Source: an uncultured Bacteroidales bacterium (GTDB lineage Bacteria > Bacteroidota > Bacteroidia > Bacteroidales > Muribaculaceae). From it: a stretch of 64,000 bases of DNA. Positions within the stretch are counted from its first letter, which is position 1. Each line of letters begins with the position of its first letter. Below the pieces are notes generated by a model that was given only the letters and a program-made list of their open reading frames with translations, did no database searches and was not told the DNA's origin. A program made the position numbers and the translations under genes. Location of the stretch: the NCBI GenBank assembly GCA_902779125.1, contig CACZAC010000009.1, forward strand, positions 62,001-126,000, in the 5' to 3' direction. Shown one piece after another: positions 51,275 to 58,425 of the stretch.

Positions 51275-53836
51275 TTATTTTAGGATGAGGGTGATGACGG
51301 CGTTGATGTCGGCGATGGTGACTTCGTTGTCGCCATTGACGTCACAGCGGAGATTTCCTGTGCCGCCGTTGAGGATGACCGTGATGATGGCATTGACATC
51401 GGCGATGCTGATTTCGCCGTCACCGTTGACATCGCCTTGCACGGGCTGAGCGGAACTGCAATAGACGAAACTGATGATTGGACCGTAAGCCGTGGTGTGG
51501 CTGATGCCGTCAAAGTCCAGGTAACTGGTCTTGCAACGGGCATAGTAGGTCGTGCCGTCTTCCATGAGTTTGCCGTCAACCTTGATTTGCTCGGCGGGCA
51601 GTGTAGTCTGATACTGGCCGTTTTTCAGCGTCTCGATGAAGCGTGAACGTCCCCAGGTGTTCTCCTTGCTCGACACCTCGATGACATAGGACGTTGACCA
51701 CGTCTGGGGCTTGAGGGTAATGTGCTCGCCGGCATAGAGCGTGCCGCCGTCAACAGGCTGTGCAAAACGCGCTGCGGCATGAGCTACCGAGAAACGCACC
51801 GTGTTGCTGGTCATCGTCTCGCCATCGACAGTGAGCATGACACGCATGAAATAGGTGTTACCGGGTTCCAGCAACTCATCGGGAATTTCAAGTTCGCCAG
51901 TCGTGGAAGTGCCCTTAAACACCTGAGCCGTGAAAGCGTCATCGCTTGCTACCTCGACGGTAGCAGGCTCGCTGCTGCCACAGGTGTACCACTGAGCCAC
52001 AACGGGCAGAGCGAGTTCCTCGTCGCCGTCGGCAGGATAAGTGACGGTGAGCAGCATGGGCGTGAAAGCAAGCACCTCGCTCACACCACTATAGCAGCTG
52101 TCGGCACACGACTGCACGCGCCAGTATTGAGTTTTGCCGTGGGTGAGCTTGTTGAACAGCAGCGCGCTGGCCTCGGTACCGGTGACCCTTACGCTCTCCA
52201 GCACAGAACTGAAATCAGGGCTGTTGGACAATTCAACCAAAAAACTGGTCGCACCGAGCACCGGATGCCATGTGAAATAGAAGGGGGCATCCAATGTCGC
52301 GCCATCACTGGGACTGATGGGCACGGGATTATCGAGCTGGTCGAGTTCCACACTCAGGAAGGCGGGAGACCACTCGTTGCCCACGCGGTCCAGCACGCAC
52401 ACGGCATACTGGTAACCCTGCTGATACTCGGCCGGAATCTCAAATGCCGGCTCATAGGTCATGCCCAGCAGATAGTCGATTTGTCCCGCGAATGTGTTCT
52501 TGTTCATCGTGATGGGGAAGGCATAGACCGAATAACGCACATTGTCATAGCCGTCCCACTGGAGCCGGTTGCTCACGCGCTCCAGGTTCTGCACCTCACC
52601 GGGGTTATACCCTTCCTTCCACGGCATGGCAGGCGGCAGAGCCGGCTTGGTGAACACGGTATTCTTGAGGTAATGCCCCAGGGGGTTGCTGTTGAGGGCA
52701 TACAGGTACTTGCACGAGTAAAAGATGGCACCTGGATTGCCGTCAAGCGATGACGTGCGGTTGAACTCCACCTCGTCGGCATATTCCTTGTACTGCACCG
52801 CTGTAGATGAACTTGTCAGTCCCGAAATCGATGAGGAAATATAGACCTGGCGGCCGAAATGGGCGGCGATTTTGCCCCACCACTCAGTAATCAAGCCGTA
52901 GTCGTTGGTGCTGTGCCCGAAAGGCCAATAGACCTGGGGTGACATATAATCGATGCTCTGTGACTCGTACCATGCCAGCGGATCGCTGAAGATGCTGTTA
53001 TACTGCCAGTCGCTGCCAGTGGGACACGGCTCCACGCCGTGCTTGCCTGCCACCGCCGAGCTCGATGCAGCGACGCCAGCGGGCGAGACGCCGTAACGCA
53101 CCTCGGGCCTGGTTTCCTGAATCATGTCATACACGGCTTTCACCATGCGGTTGACATTGTCGCGGCGCCAGTCGCCAAACGAGAGCGACGTGCCCGACGC
53201 CTGCCACTCGCCGTAGTCCTGAGCGCTGGCATCGGTGGGAATACCGCTAGGATAGAAGTAGTCGTCATAGAGGATGCCGTCCACATCATATTTGGTGATG
53301 ATTTCCTTGCACACTGCCACGATGCGGTCGATGGTGCGCTGCTGACCCGGGTCAAGGATAATGGTAGCGCCATGAGAGAGCAGCCAGCCGTCCTCCTTGA
53401 GTTCGCGGTCATAGGCAGTGTTCCAGTCAGTTCCCGTGCTCCAGCGGTAAGGATTTACCCACGCATGGCACTCCATGCCACGCTTGTGGCAGCCCTCGAC
53501 GACATATTGCAAGGGGTCAAACCCAGGGTCCTGACCACGGGTACCCGTCAGATAGCTCGACCAAGGCTCGATGCTTGACTGGTACATCGCGTCACACATC
53601 GAGCGCACCTGGAAATTGACCGCATTAAAGCGGTTGACCTGCAACGAGTCGAGCAGACGGTCCATCTGTGCCTTCTGCTTAGCGGCTCCAGCACCCTGCG
53701 AGGGCCAGTCCAGGCACCACACGGTGGCAATCCATGCCGAACGGAACTCACGTTTGGGCTGAGTATAGGCCCAAGCCTGGGCCATCAGTCCAGAGAGCAA
53801 CAACACAAGAGCGACAGTAGAGAAATATCGTTTCAT
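51275..53836 (-). CDS. Secreted GHL10-type glycoside hydrolase with dockerin-like repeats
   Basis: The 853-residue protein has a signal peptide (VALVLLLSGLMAQAWA) and a family 10-like glycosyl hydrolase domain (GHL10, YngK-like; about 25-410). Visible motifs are REFRSAWIATVWCLDWPSQG, VNFQVRSMCDAMYQSS, MECHAWVNPYRW, VDGILYDDYFYPSG (catalytic acid region) and IDYMSPQVYWPFG. Three fibronectin-III-like domains follow (about 430-790), then a C-terminal dockerin-like pair (DVNGDGEISIADVNAIITVI, DVNGDNEVTIADINAVITLI). The substrate, perhaps a peptidoglycan or surface glycan, is not known. It has its own promoter at 53881. Confidence 0.9.
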   Translation of the reverse strand: MKRYFSTVALVLLLSGLMAQAWAYTQPKREFRSAWIATVWCLDWPSQGAGAAKQKAQMDRLLDSLQVNRFNAVNFQVRSMCDAMYQSSIEPWSSYLTGTRGQDPGFDPLQYVVEGCHKRGMECHAWVNPYRWSTGTDWNTAYDRELKEDGWLLSHGATIILDPGQQRTIDRIVAVCKEIITKYDVDGILYDDYFYPSGIPTDASAQDYGEWQASGTSLSFGDWRRDNVNRMVKAVYDMIQETRPEVRYGVSPAGVAASSSAVAGKHGVEPCPTGSDWQYNSIFSDPLAWYESQSIDYMSPQVYWPFGHSTNDYGLITEWWGKIAAHFGRQVYISSSISGLTSSSTAVQYKEYADEVEFNRTSSLDGNPGAIFYSCKYLYALNSNPLGHYLKNTVFTKPALPPAMPWKEGYNPGEVQNLERVSNRLQWDGYDNVRYSVYAFPITMNKNTFAGQIDYLLGMTYEPAFEIPAEYQQGYQYAVCVLDRVGNEWSPAFLSVELDQLDNPVPISPSDGATLDAPFYFTWHPVLGATSFLVELSNSPDFSSVLESVRVTGTEASALLFNKLTHGKTQYWRVQSCADSCYSGVSEVLAFTPMLLTVTYPADGDEELALPVVAQWYTCGSSEPATVEVASDDAFTAQVFKGTSTTGELEIPDELLEPGNTYFMRVMLTVDGETMTSNTVRFSVAHAAARFAQPVDGGTLYAGEHITLKPQTWSTSYVIEVSSKENTWGRSRFIETLKNGQYQTTLPAEQIKVDGKLMEDGTTYYARCKTSYLDFDGISHTTAYGPIISFVYCSSAQPVQGDVNGDGEISIADVNAIITVILNGGTGNLRCDVNGDNEVTIADINAVITLILK

Positions 53837-53880
53837 ATACTAAAGATTTGTGGTTAATTCTTAAAAAATATTATTTTCCA

Positions 53881-53910
53881 CAAAGGTAAAACAAAAAAGC
53901 GCAACCACAA
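53881..53910 (-). promoter_or_regulatory. Promoter of the GHL10 gene
   Basis: Minus-strand TTG (53908-53910) and TACCTTTG (53881-53888), spacer 19, 44 bases before the start. Confidence 0.65.
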
Positions 53911-54000
53911 GCGATTGCGCGAATCCTTATAAATATTTAACGATTATTCTCTCAAGCCAGGGGCTCTAAAATTGCTGGGAGAGCAGAGACATTGACCCGT

Positions 54001-54444
54001 TTACAGCCTATCAAACGGGATGCGGGCGAGCATTTCCCCAAAGCGGTTGGCACCCTCGACCAATTGCCCTTCCACCATCTTGCGCATGAAGAACGGCAGC
54101 TTGAGCTGCAGTTCAGCAGTGCTCATGGTGGTACCGTCGTCCTGTGGTTCGAGGTTCACCACCATGTTGATGGGAACAGGTGACGACGAGGCCGTATAGA
54201 CCACCCGTTCGCCCTCCACGCTGTTCTCATGGTCCAGCGAAAGCGTGACTTCACCCATCGGTGACTGGATGGCGATAGAATCCTGGCCAAACTTCACTGC
54301 ATCAAGATGCTGTCTTGCCTCAGCGTCCAGTTGGTCGGCATGAGCCTCAATCTGCTGTTTGATGAGTGAGGGGTCGGTGAGTTTGCTATAAATAGTGGTG
54401 GCATCACAAGGGATGCTGTGGGGAGTGCTCTTGAAAGATTCCAT
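54001..54444 (-). CDS. SRPBCC/START-like domain protein
   Basis: The 147-residue cytosolic protein has the helix-grip pattern of polyketide cyclase/START proteins: FKSTPHSIPCDATTIYSKLTDP at the start, strands such as IAIQSPMGEVTLSL and NMVVNLEPQDDGTTMSTAELQLKLP (cut here), and the C-terminal helix MRKMVEGQLVEGANRFGEML. The ligand is not known. It follows pyrE by 68 bases on the same strand, a usual Bacteroidetes neighbour. Confidence 0.78.
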   Translation of the reverse strand: MESFKSTPHSIPCDATTIYSKLTDPSLIKQQIEAHADQLDAEARQHLDAVKFGQDSIAIQSPMGEVTLSLDHENSVEGERVVYTASSSPVPINMVVNLEPQDDGTTMSTAELQLKLPFFMRKMVEGQLVEGANRFGEMLARIPFDRL

Positions 54445-54512
54445 TATATAGATGATATAAAATTAGTGCTATGATAAAGCGTCATGAATTCTGTTTAAAG
54501 CGGAAAACCGTA

Positions 54513-55166
54513 CTAGTCGATGGCGTCAAAGCCAAGTGGTGACCAGCTCTCAGGGTCGGTGTGCCACTGCTGCAGAACATCGACAACAGACTGGTCAATT
54601 GACTTATCATCGAAGGCGACATCCATCATTGTATCAAAATTGGTCAGGGTGATGATAGGCAACTTTGCACGCTTGAGCGCTTTGGCCGCCTGAGAGAACT
54701 GATAATCAAAGATGACCAATGCACCAAGCACGATACCACCCGCCTCGCGCACGGTATTGAGACACTTCAAGCAGTTGTTTCCAGTGGAAAGCTGATCCTC
54801 GATGAGGACAACCTTCTGCCCCGGCTTGATATCGCCCTCGATGAGGTTCTCAAGGCCGTGGTCCTTGGGCGTGGAGCGGACATACACAAACGGCATGGCG
54901 AGGGAGTCGGCAACCAGAGCGCCATGGGCGATGGCACCCGTAGCAATACCTGCAATCACCTCGGCATCGCCGAAATTCTCCATAATCAACCTTGCCATTT
55001 CCACTTTGATGAGATTACGCACCTCGGGATAAGACAAGGTCATACGCAGGTCGGTATATATGGGGGACTGCCACCCCGTTGCCCAAGCAAACGGGCTATC
55101 GGGCTGCAATTTGATGGCATTGATATGCATCAGTTTTTCGGCAAGCAATGTATCTAATTTCTTCAT
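54513..55166 (-). CDS. pyrE: Orotate phosphoribosyltransferase
   Basis: Joins orotate and PRPP to give OMP in pyrimidine synthesis. The start is set at the Met giving MKKLDTLLAEKL (55166); three codons upstream is another ATG. The 217-residue protein shows FAWATGWQSPIYTDLR, the ribose-side RSTPKDHGLEN and the PRPP loop VVLIEDQLSTGNN. In most Bacteroidetes PyrE the loop reads EDxxSTGGS, so the two glycines are replaced by Asn-Asn here; length and other motifs are normal. It heads a short operon with the SRPBCC gene. Confidence 0.88.
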   Translation of the reverse strand: MKKLDTLLAEKLMHINAIKLQPDSPFAWATGWQSPIYTDLRMTLSYPEVRNLIKVEMARLIMENFGDAEVIAGIATGAIAHGALVADSLAMPFVYVRSTPKDHGLENLIEGDIKPGQKVVLIEDQLSTGNNCLKCLNTVREAGGIVLGALVIFDYQFSQAAKALKRAKLPIITLTNFDTMMDVAFDDKSIDQSVVDVLQQWHTDPESWSPLGFDAID

Positions 55167-55193
55167 TTTGGTCATTAAAGGTTAAAAGACGGG

Positions 55194-55201
55194 CGAAATT
55201 A
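55194..55201 (-). promoter_or_regulatory. Possible -7 element of pyrE
   Basis: Minus-strand TAATTTCG, one mismatch to TAnnTTTG, 27 bases before the start; no clear -33. Confidence 0.35.
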
Positions 55202-55277
55202 GCAAAAATCTCGCGGTTGACCATTATTTCGCATCAAGAAAATGTCAACTGAGTGTCAAAAAACTTGTTAACGCGGT

Positions 55278-55308
55278 TTTGACGGACAAGAAATTATATG
55301 TAATTTTG
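55278..55308 (+). promoter_or_regulatory. Promoter of the patatin-recX-comF operon
   Basis: TTTG at 55278-55281 and TAATTTTG at 55301-55308, spacer 19, 28 bases before the patatin start. Confidence 0.75.
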
Positions 55309-55336
55309 CATTTAGAAACATTAAAAACTACCGAAT

Positions 55337-56236
55337 ATGGCATCAGGTAAAACGGGTATCGTGCTAGAGGGTGGCGGCATGCGCGGCATGTACACCTGCG
55401 GCATTCTTGACGTGCTCATGGAAAATCACATCTATGTTGACGGCATGGTCGGCGTGTCGGCTGGCATCGCCTTCGGCTGCAACTACAAGTCCCGACAGGC
55501 GGGACGCGCATTGCGCTACAATGTGCGCTTTGCCCGTGACAAGCGCTATAGCGGCATCATGTCGCTGTTAAAGACCGGCAATTACTACAACGCCCATTTT
55601 GCCTACAAGCTGGTACCCACTCACTACGATGTGTTTGATTACAACGTGTTTCAGGAATCGCCCATGGAGTGTTATGCGGTGTGTTTCGACGTGAAGTCGG
55701 GAGAGGGCGTATATCAGCGATTGACCCATGTGGACAGGGATTTCTTTGAGTGGATACGTGCCTCGGCATCGATGCCCGTGGTGGCCCAGCCAGTCGAGGT
55801 AGGCGGACGACTCCTGCTTGACGGAGGTCTTGCTGACTCTATCCCGCTGGAGTTTATGATGAGCAAAGGATACGAACGGAATATTGTCATCCTCACCCGT
55901 GAGGAAGGATACCGCAAGACTGCTGAACGCGGTATGTGGCTGATGAAACACCTGTTGCGCAAGTATCCTAAAGTGGTGGAGGCGCTCAAAAGCCGTCCCG
56001 CCCACTACAACAAGCAGCTGCAAGTCGTGCGAGAGCAGGAACGCAAGGGCAATGCCTTTGTCTTCCGCCCCATGAAGCCTCTCGACGTGAGCCGCACCAC
56101 CCATGACGCTGCCGAGATGAACCGCGTCTATCAGCAAGGACGCGAAGAGGCGCTGCAACGCCTTGATGAACTGAAAAAGTTCCTTGCCAACGAGCAAGCG
56201 CCCACTCCCACCCCATCGACAGATGAACAGCCCTAA
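55337..56236 (+). CDS. Patatin-like phospholipase family protein
   Basis: The 299-residue protein has the patatin oxyanion loop GGGMRG (12-17), nucleophile in GVSAG (about 40-44) and the catalytic Asp in DGGLADSIPLEF (about 160). A C-terminal helical part (about 200-280) matches the DUF6363 extension seen in this subgroup. It probably hydrolyses acyl esters of lipids in the cytosol or at the membrane. No signal peptide is present. recX overlaps its end by 14 bases. Confidence 0.9.
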   Translation: MASGKTGIVLEGGGMRGMYTCGILDVLMENHIYVDGMVGVSAGIAFGCNYKSRQAGRALRYNVRFARDKRYSGIMSLLKTGNYYNAHFAYKLVPTHYDVFDYNVFQESPMECYAVCFDVKSGEGVYQRLTHVDRDFFEWIRASASMPVVAQPVEVGGRLLLDGGLADSIPLEFMMSKGYERNIVILTREEGYRKTAERGMWLMKHLLRKYPKVVEALKSRPAHYNKQLQVVREQERKGNAFVFRPMKPLDVSRTTHDAAEMNRVYQQGREEALQRLDELKKFLANEQAPTPTPSTDEQP

Positions 56237-56717
56237 GAAGCCCTTAACCCCAGCTCAGGCCATGAACCGTGCCGCGGCCTTGTGTGCCCGCAGCGAGCAG
56301 GCGCCACAGGACATCCGCGAGAAACTCTTCAAGTGGGGGTTGGGGAGCCATGACGCAGACGGAATCGTACAGCGACTGTGTGAGCAGGGCTTCCTCGACG
56401 AGGCGCGCTTTGCCAGAGCGTTTGTCAAGGACCGTTTCGCCTTCAACGGTTGGGGAAGAATCAAAATTGCCCACCAGTTGCGCCTGAAAGGCATTTCGGC
56501 TGATATAATCGGCGATGCAATGGGCGTCCTTGACGAGGATGTGTATCGCCAGCGCCTGATTGAACTGCTGCATGCCAAATGGCGGACCGTGCAAAACCGC
56601 GAACCCCGTGCCGCTTGGGCGGCGATGATGCGTTTTGCCGCTTCAAAGGGATTTGAGACAGCACTGGCAGGCGAATGTGTCAAAACCGTTACCCGGCTCG
56701 ATGTGGAAGACGATTAA
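56223..56717 (+). CDS. recX: Regulatory protein RecX
   Basis: RecX binds and restrains RecA filaments. The start is set at 56223 (MNSPKKPLTPAQAM), overlapping the patatin gene by 14 bases; an earlier in-frame ATG at 56184 would lengthen the overlap and lacks conservation. The 164-residue protein has the helical RecX repeats: ALCARSEQAPQDIREKL, QGFLDEARFARAFVKDRF and GRIKIAHQLRLKGIS. comF overlaps its end by 17 bases. Confidence 0.92.
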   Translation: MNSPKKPLTPAQAMNRAAALCARSEQAPQDIREKLFKWGLGSHDADGIVQRLCEQGFLDEARFARAFVKDRFAFNGWGRIKIAHQLRLKGISADIIGDAMGVLDEDVYRQRLIELLHAKWRTVQNREPRAAWAAMMRFAASKGFETALAGECVKTVTRLDVEDD

Positions 56718-57408
56718 ACAATGGCTGAGTGCTGCGGCCGACGTCGCGATGCCGCGTGTGTGCCCCGTGTGCGGTAAGGCGCTCGACAACGACGAGCAGT
56801 GGCTGTGCCGCAAGTGCTTAGCCGCCCTGCCCCGCACCAGGTATGAGGAAACGGATTTTAACACCATGGAACAGCACTTTGCCGGCAAGGTGCCGATTGA
56901 ACGCGCCACCGCCTATTTCTTCTATGAGAAAGGTTCCCCTTATGCCAGCATATTGCACGACATCAAGTACCACTCATTGCCCAAAATGGGATATTGGCTC
57001 GCCTCACGCGCCGTAACCGAGATGGCGGGAAGCCAATTCTTTGAGGGCATCGACGTGGTGACGGCAGTACCGCTGCACCGCAGCAAGCTCGCCCACCGTG
57101 GCTACAACCAGAGCGAATACCTTGCCCGTGGCATCGCCGACCGGCTGGGCATCCCCTATGTCGAAGCCCTGAACGCTGTCAAGCCCCACTCCACCCAGAC
57201 CCACAAGGGCGCCCTGGAACGCTGGCAAAATATCCAGGGCAACTATGCCCTGAAAAACGATGCCAGTCATCTCTCGGGCAAACACATCCTGCTCGTTGAC
57301 GACGTCATCACCACGGGCTCCACACTCACCGTGTGTGCCAGCCTATTAAAAAGCATCCCCGGAGCCACTATATCCCTATTCACCCTTGCCGCCGCCCGCC
57401 TCGAGTGA
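56701..57408 (+). CDS. ComF family phosphoribosyltransferase-like protein
   Basis: The start is set at 56701 (MWKTIKQWLSAAADV), with a 17-base overlap of recX; the upstream ATG at 56635 lies deep in recX. The 235-residue protein has an N-terminal zinc finger (CPVCGKAL and CRKCLAALP, four Cys) and a PRPP-binding loop ILLVDDVITTGSTLTVC near residue 200. ComF supports natural transformation in some bacteria; in Bacteroidetes its role is unproven. It is the last gene of the operon; a long mobile-element region follows. Confidence 0.93.
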   Translation: MWKTIKQWLSAAADVAMPRVCPVCGKALDNDEQWLCRKCLAALPRTRYEETDFNTMEQHFAGKVPIERATAYFFYEKGSPYASILHDIKYHSLPKMGYWLASRAVTEMAGSQFFEGIDVVTAVPLHRSKLAHRGYNQSEYLARGIADRLGIPYVEALNAVKPHSTQTHKGALERWQNIQGNYALKNDASHLSGKHILLVDDVITTGSTLTVCASLLKSIPGATISLFTLAAARLE

Positions 57409-57562
57409 GTTGTCCAGACAATCACCGAGATATTAACCCGTAGGGCTATATCATCATTGGGTCACCTGATTATGTGTCTTTATTATCAGGGCTTGCCATA
57501 CAAGCGCAAATTAAAAAATATTAGTGTCCAGTAAAAAAGACAGCATCATAATAAATTATAAA

Positions 57563-57862
57563 ACCCGTTGGCGGAATTAATTGTATCAGTAGAGTGTTCG
57601 CGAAAATGCCTAGGTGAGTATGGCAAAAACGCCCAAAGGGCGGTCATTTGAGTAACCGTGGGTGATGCAAACTGCTGAGCGGTAGCGAAGTGGTTTGCAT
57701 CACCCACGGAAGTGCAAGACTGGTCATGGCTCATCACGCCCCCGATGAATAAGCCACCTTCGCTCTGCTCGGTTGCCTGATTTATCGGGGGTTACACAAA
57801 GGTCACCCTTCGGGTGTCAATTGACTGGTAAATAAATCGATTCTATAATTCCGCCAACAGGT
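57563..57862. mobile_element. Inner 300-bp MITE with 8-bp target duplication
   Basis: Ends are ACCCGTTGGCGGAATTA (57563-57579) and, inverted, ACCTGTTGGCGGAATTA (57846-57862): 17 bp, one mismatch. Both sides are flanked by ATTATAAA (57555-57562 and 57863-57870), a perfect 8-bp direct repeat as made by transposition. The body has a perfect 17-bp hairpin (57656-57672 with 57693-57709), a long imperfect stem starting CCCCCGAT (57739-57791) and small hairpins at 57630 and 57804. No coding capacity is visible. Confidence 0.85.
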
Positions 57863-57915
57863 ATTATAAATTAAAGCATTTATAAGCAAATGGCGATTTT
57901 GGGACTTGGTTTTAT

Positions 57916-58268
57916 GTCTCGGAGAGACAAGGCGGGTCGAAGACCCGACTTTGTGTGGAAACACCATGCACCCGATGGAGCAGCGAGAGTGAAGCTAAAC
58001 TTGTTTAAGCTTTACCGAGTCGTGAAAGAGGAAGGCATAGCCAACCCCGTCGAAGATGGGCGCAGCTTGGTGACCATGACAACCAGTGAATAGTGCATCG
58101 AAGATGAACTTCGGCAATTGCAAAATGCCTAGAAATCATAAAGTTCCTCTTCGAGGTACGTTCCCATCTCGTTTAGGGACCAAGCTGCGAACCTCTGCGA
58201 GGTTCTTGCATGGTCTTTCACATTGAAATCGGTTCTTCGAACCGCTAACATTTTCGATGTCTTAGCGG
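57916..58268. other. Chain of small hairpins in the outer element
   Basis: Perfect stems with mostly 3-base loops: GTCTC-GGA-GAGAC (57916), CGGGTC-GAA-GACCCG (57933), CGAAG/CTTCG (58099), CCTC-TTC-GAGG (58146), GAACCTC-TGC-GAGGTTC (58189), CGGTTC-TTC-GAACCG (58230) and CCGCTAA/TTAGCGG (58242-58268, alternative to the previous). Longer-range pairs are GTGAAAGA/TCTTTCAC (58022/58214) and CGCAGCTTGGT/ACCAAGCTGCG (58061/58179), which nest. The region could fold as one structured RNA or as many cruciforms. Confidence 0.6.
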
Positions 58269-58321
58269 ACACTAATATTAAAAAAAACATGGCATTTTAG
58301 TGAGAATTTATTTGTTTTCTC

Positions 58322-58352
58322 TTTGATGTTTAGCAAAATTATCATATATTTG
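58322..58352 (+). promoter_or_regulatory. Promoter of the dockerin protein gene
   Basis: TTTG at 58322-58325 and TATATTTG at 58345-58352, spacer 19, 73 bases before the start. Confidence 0.7.
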
Positions 58353-58425
58353 CGCCATGTGCTTTTAAATATTAAAAGTGCCCTTGTTGCAGATACCTTA
58401 ATTATTCACCTAAAACAGTTGACTT

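Larger units (their letters stand above)
57517..58279. mobile_element. Outer inverted-repeat element, about 763 bp with its insertion (about 455 bp without)
   Basis: AATATTAGTGTCC (57517-57529) and GGACACTAATATT (58267-58279) are perfect 13-bp terminal inverted repeats, and inside them the match continues with few mismatches (AGTAAA against GCTAAG). No transposase is present. The interior is a chain of small hairpins and holds a second element (57563-57862). The flanks are A-rich, so no clean target duplication can be read. It resembles a non-autonomous element (MITE) or internal deletion derivative of an IS. Confidence 0.7.

Noticed and set aside
57890..58093. A 67-codon plus-strand frame inside the outer mobile element
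   Set aside because: It runs through several hairpins (the Arg-Arg and Gly-Arg codons are stem sequence) and no promoter or family is visible; a structural explanation is more likely.
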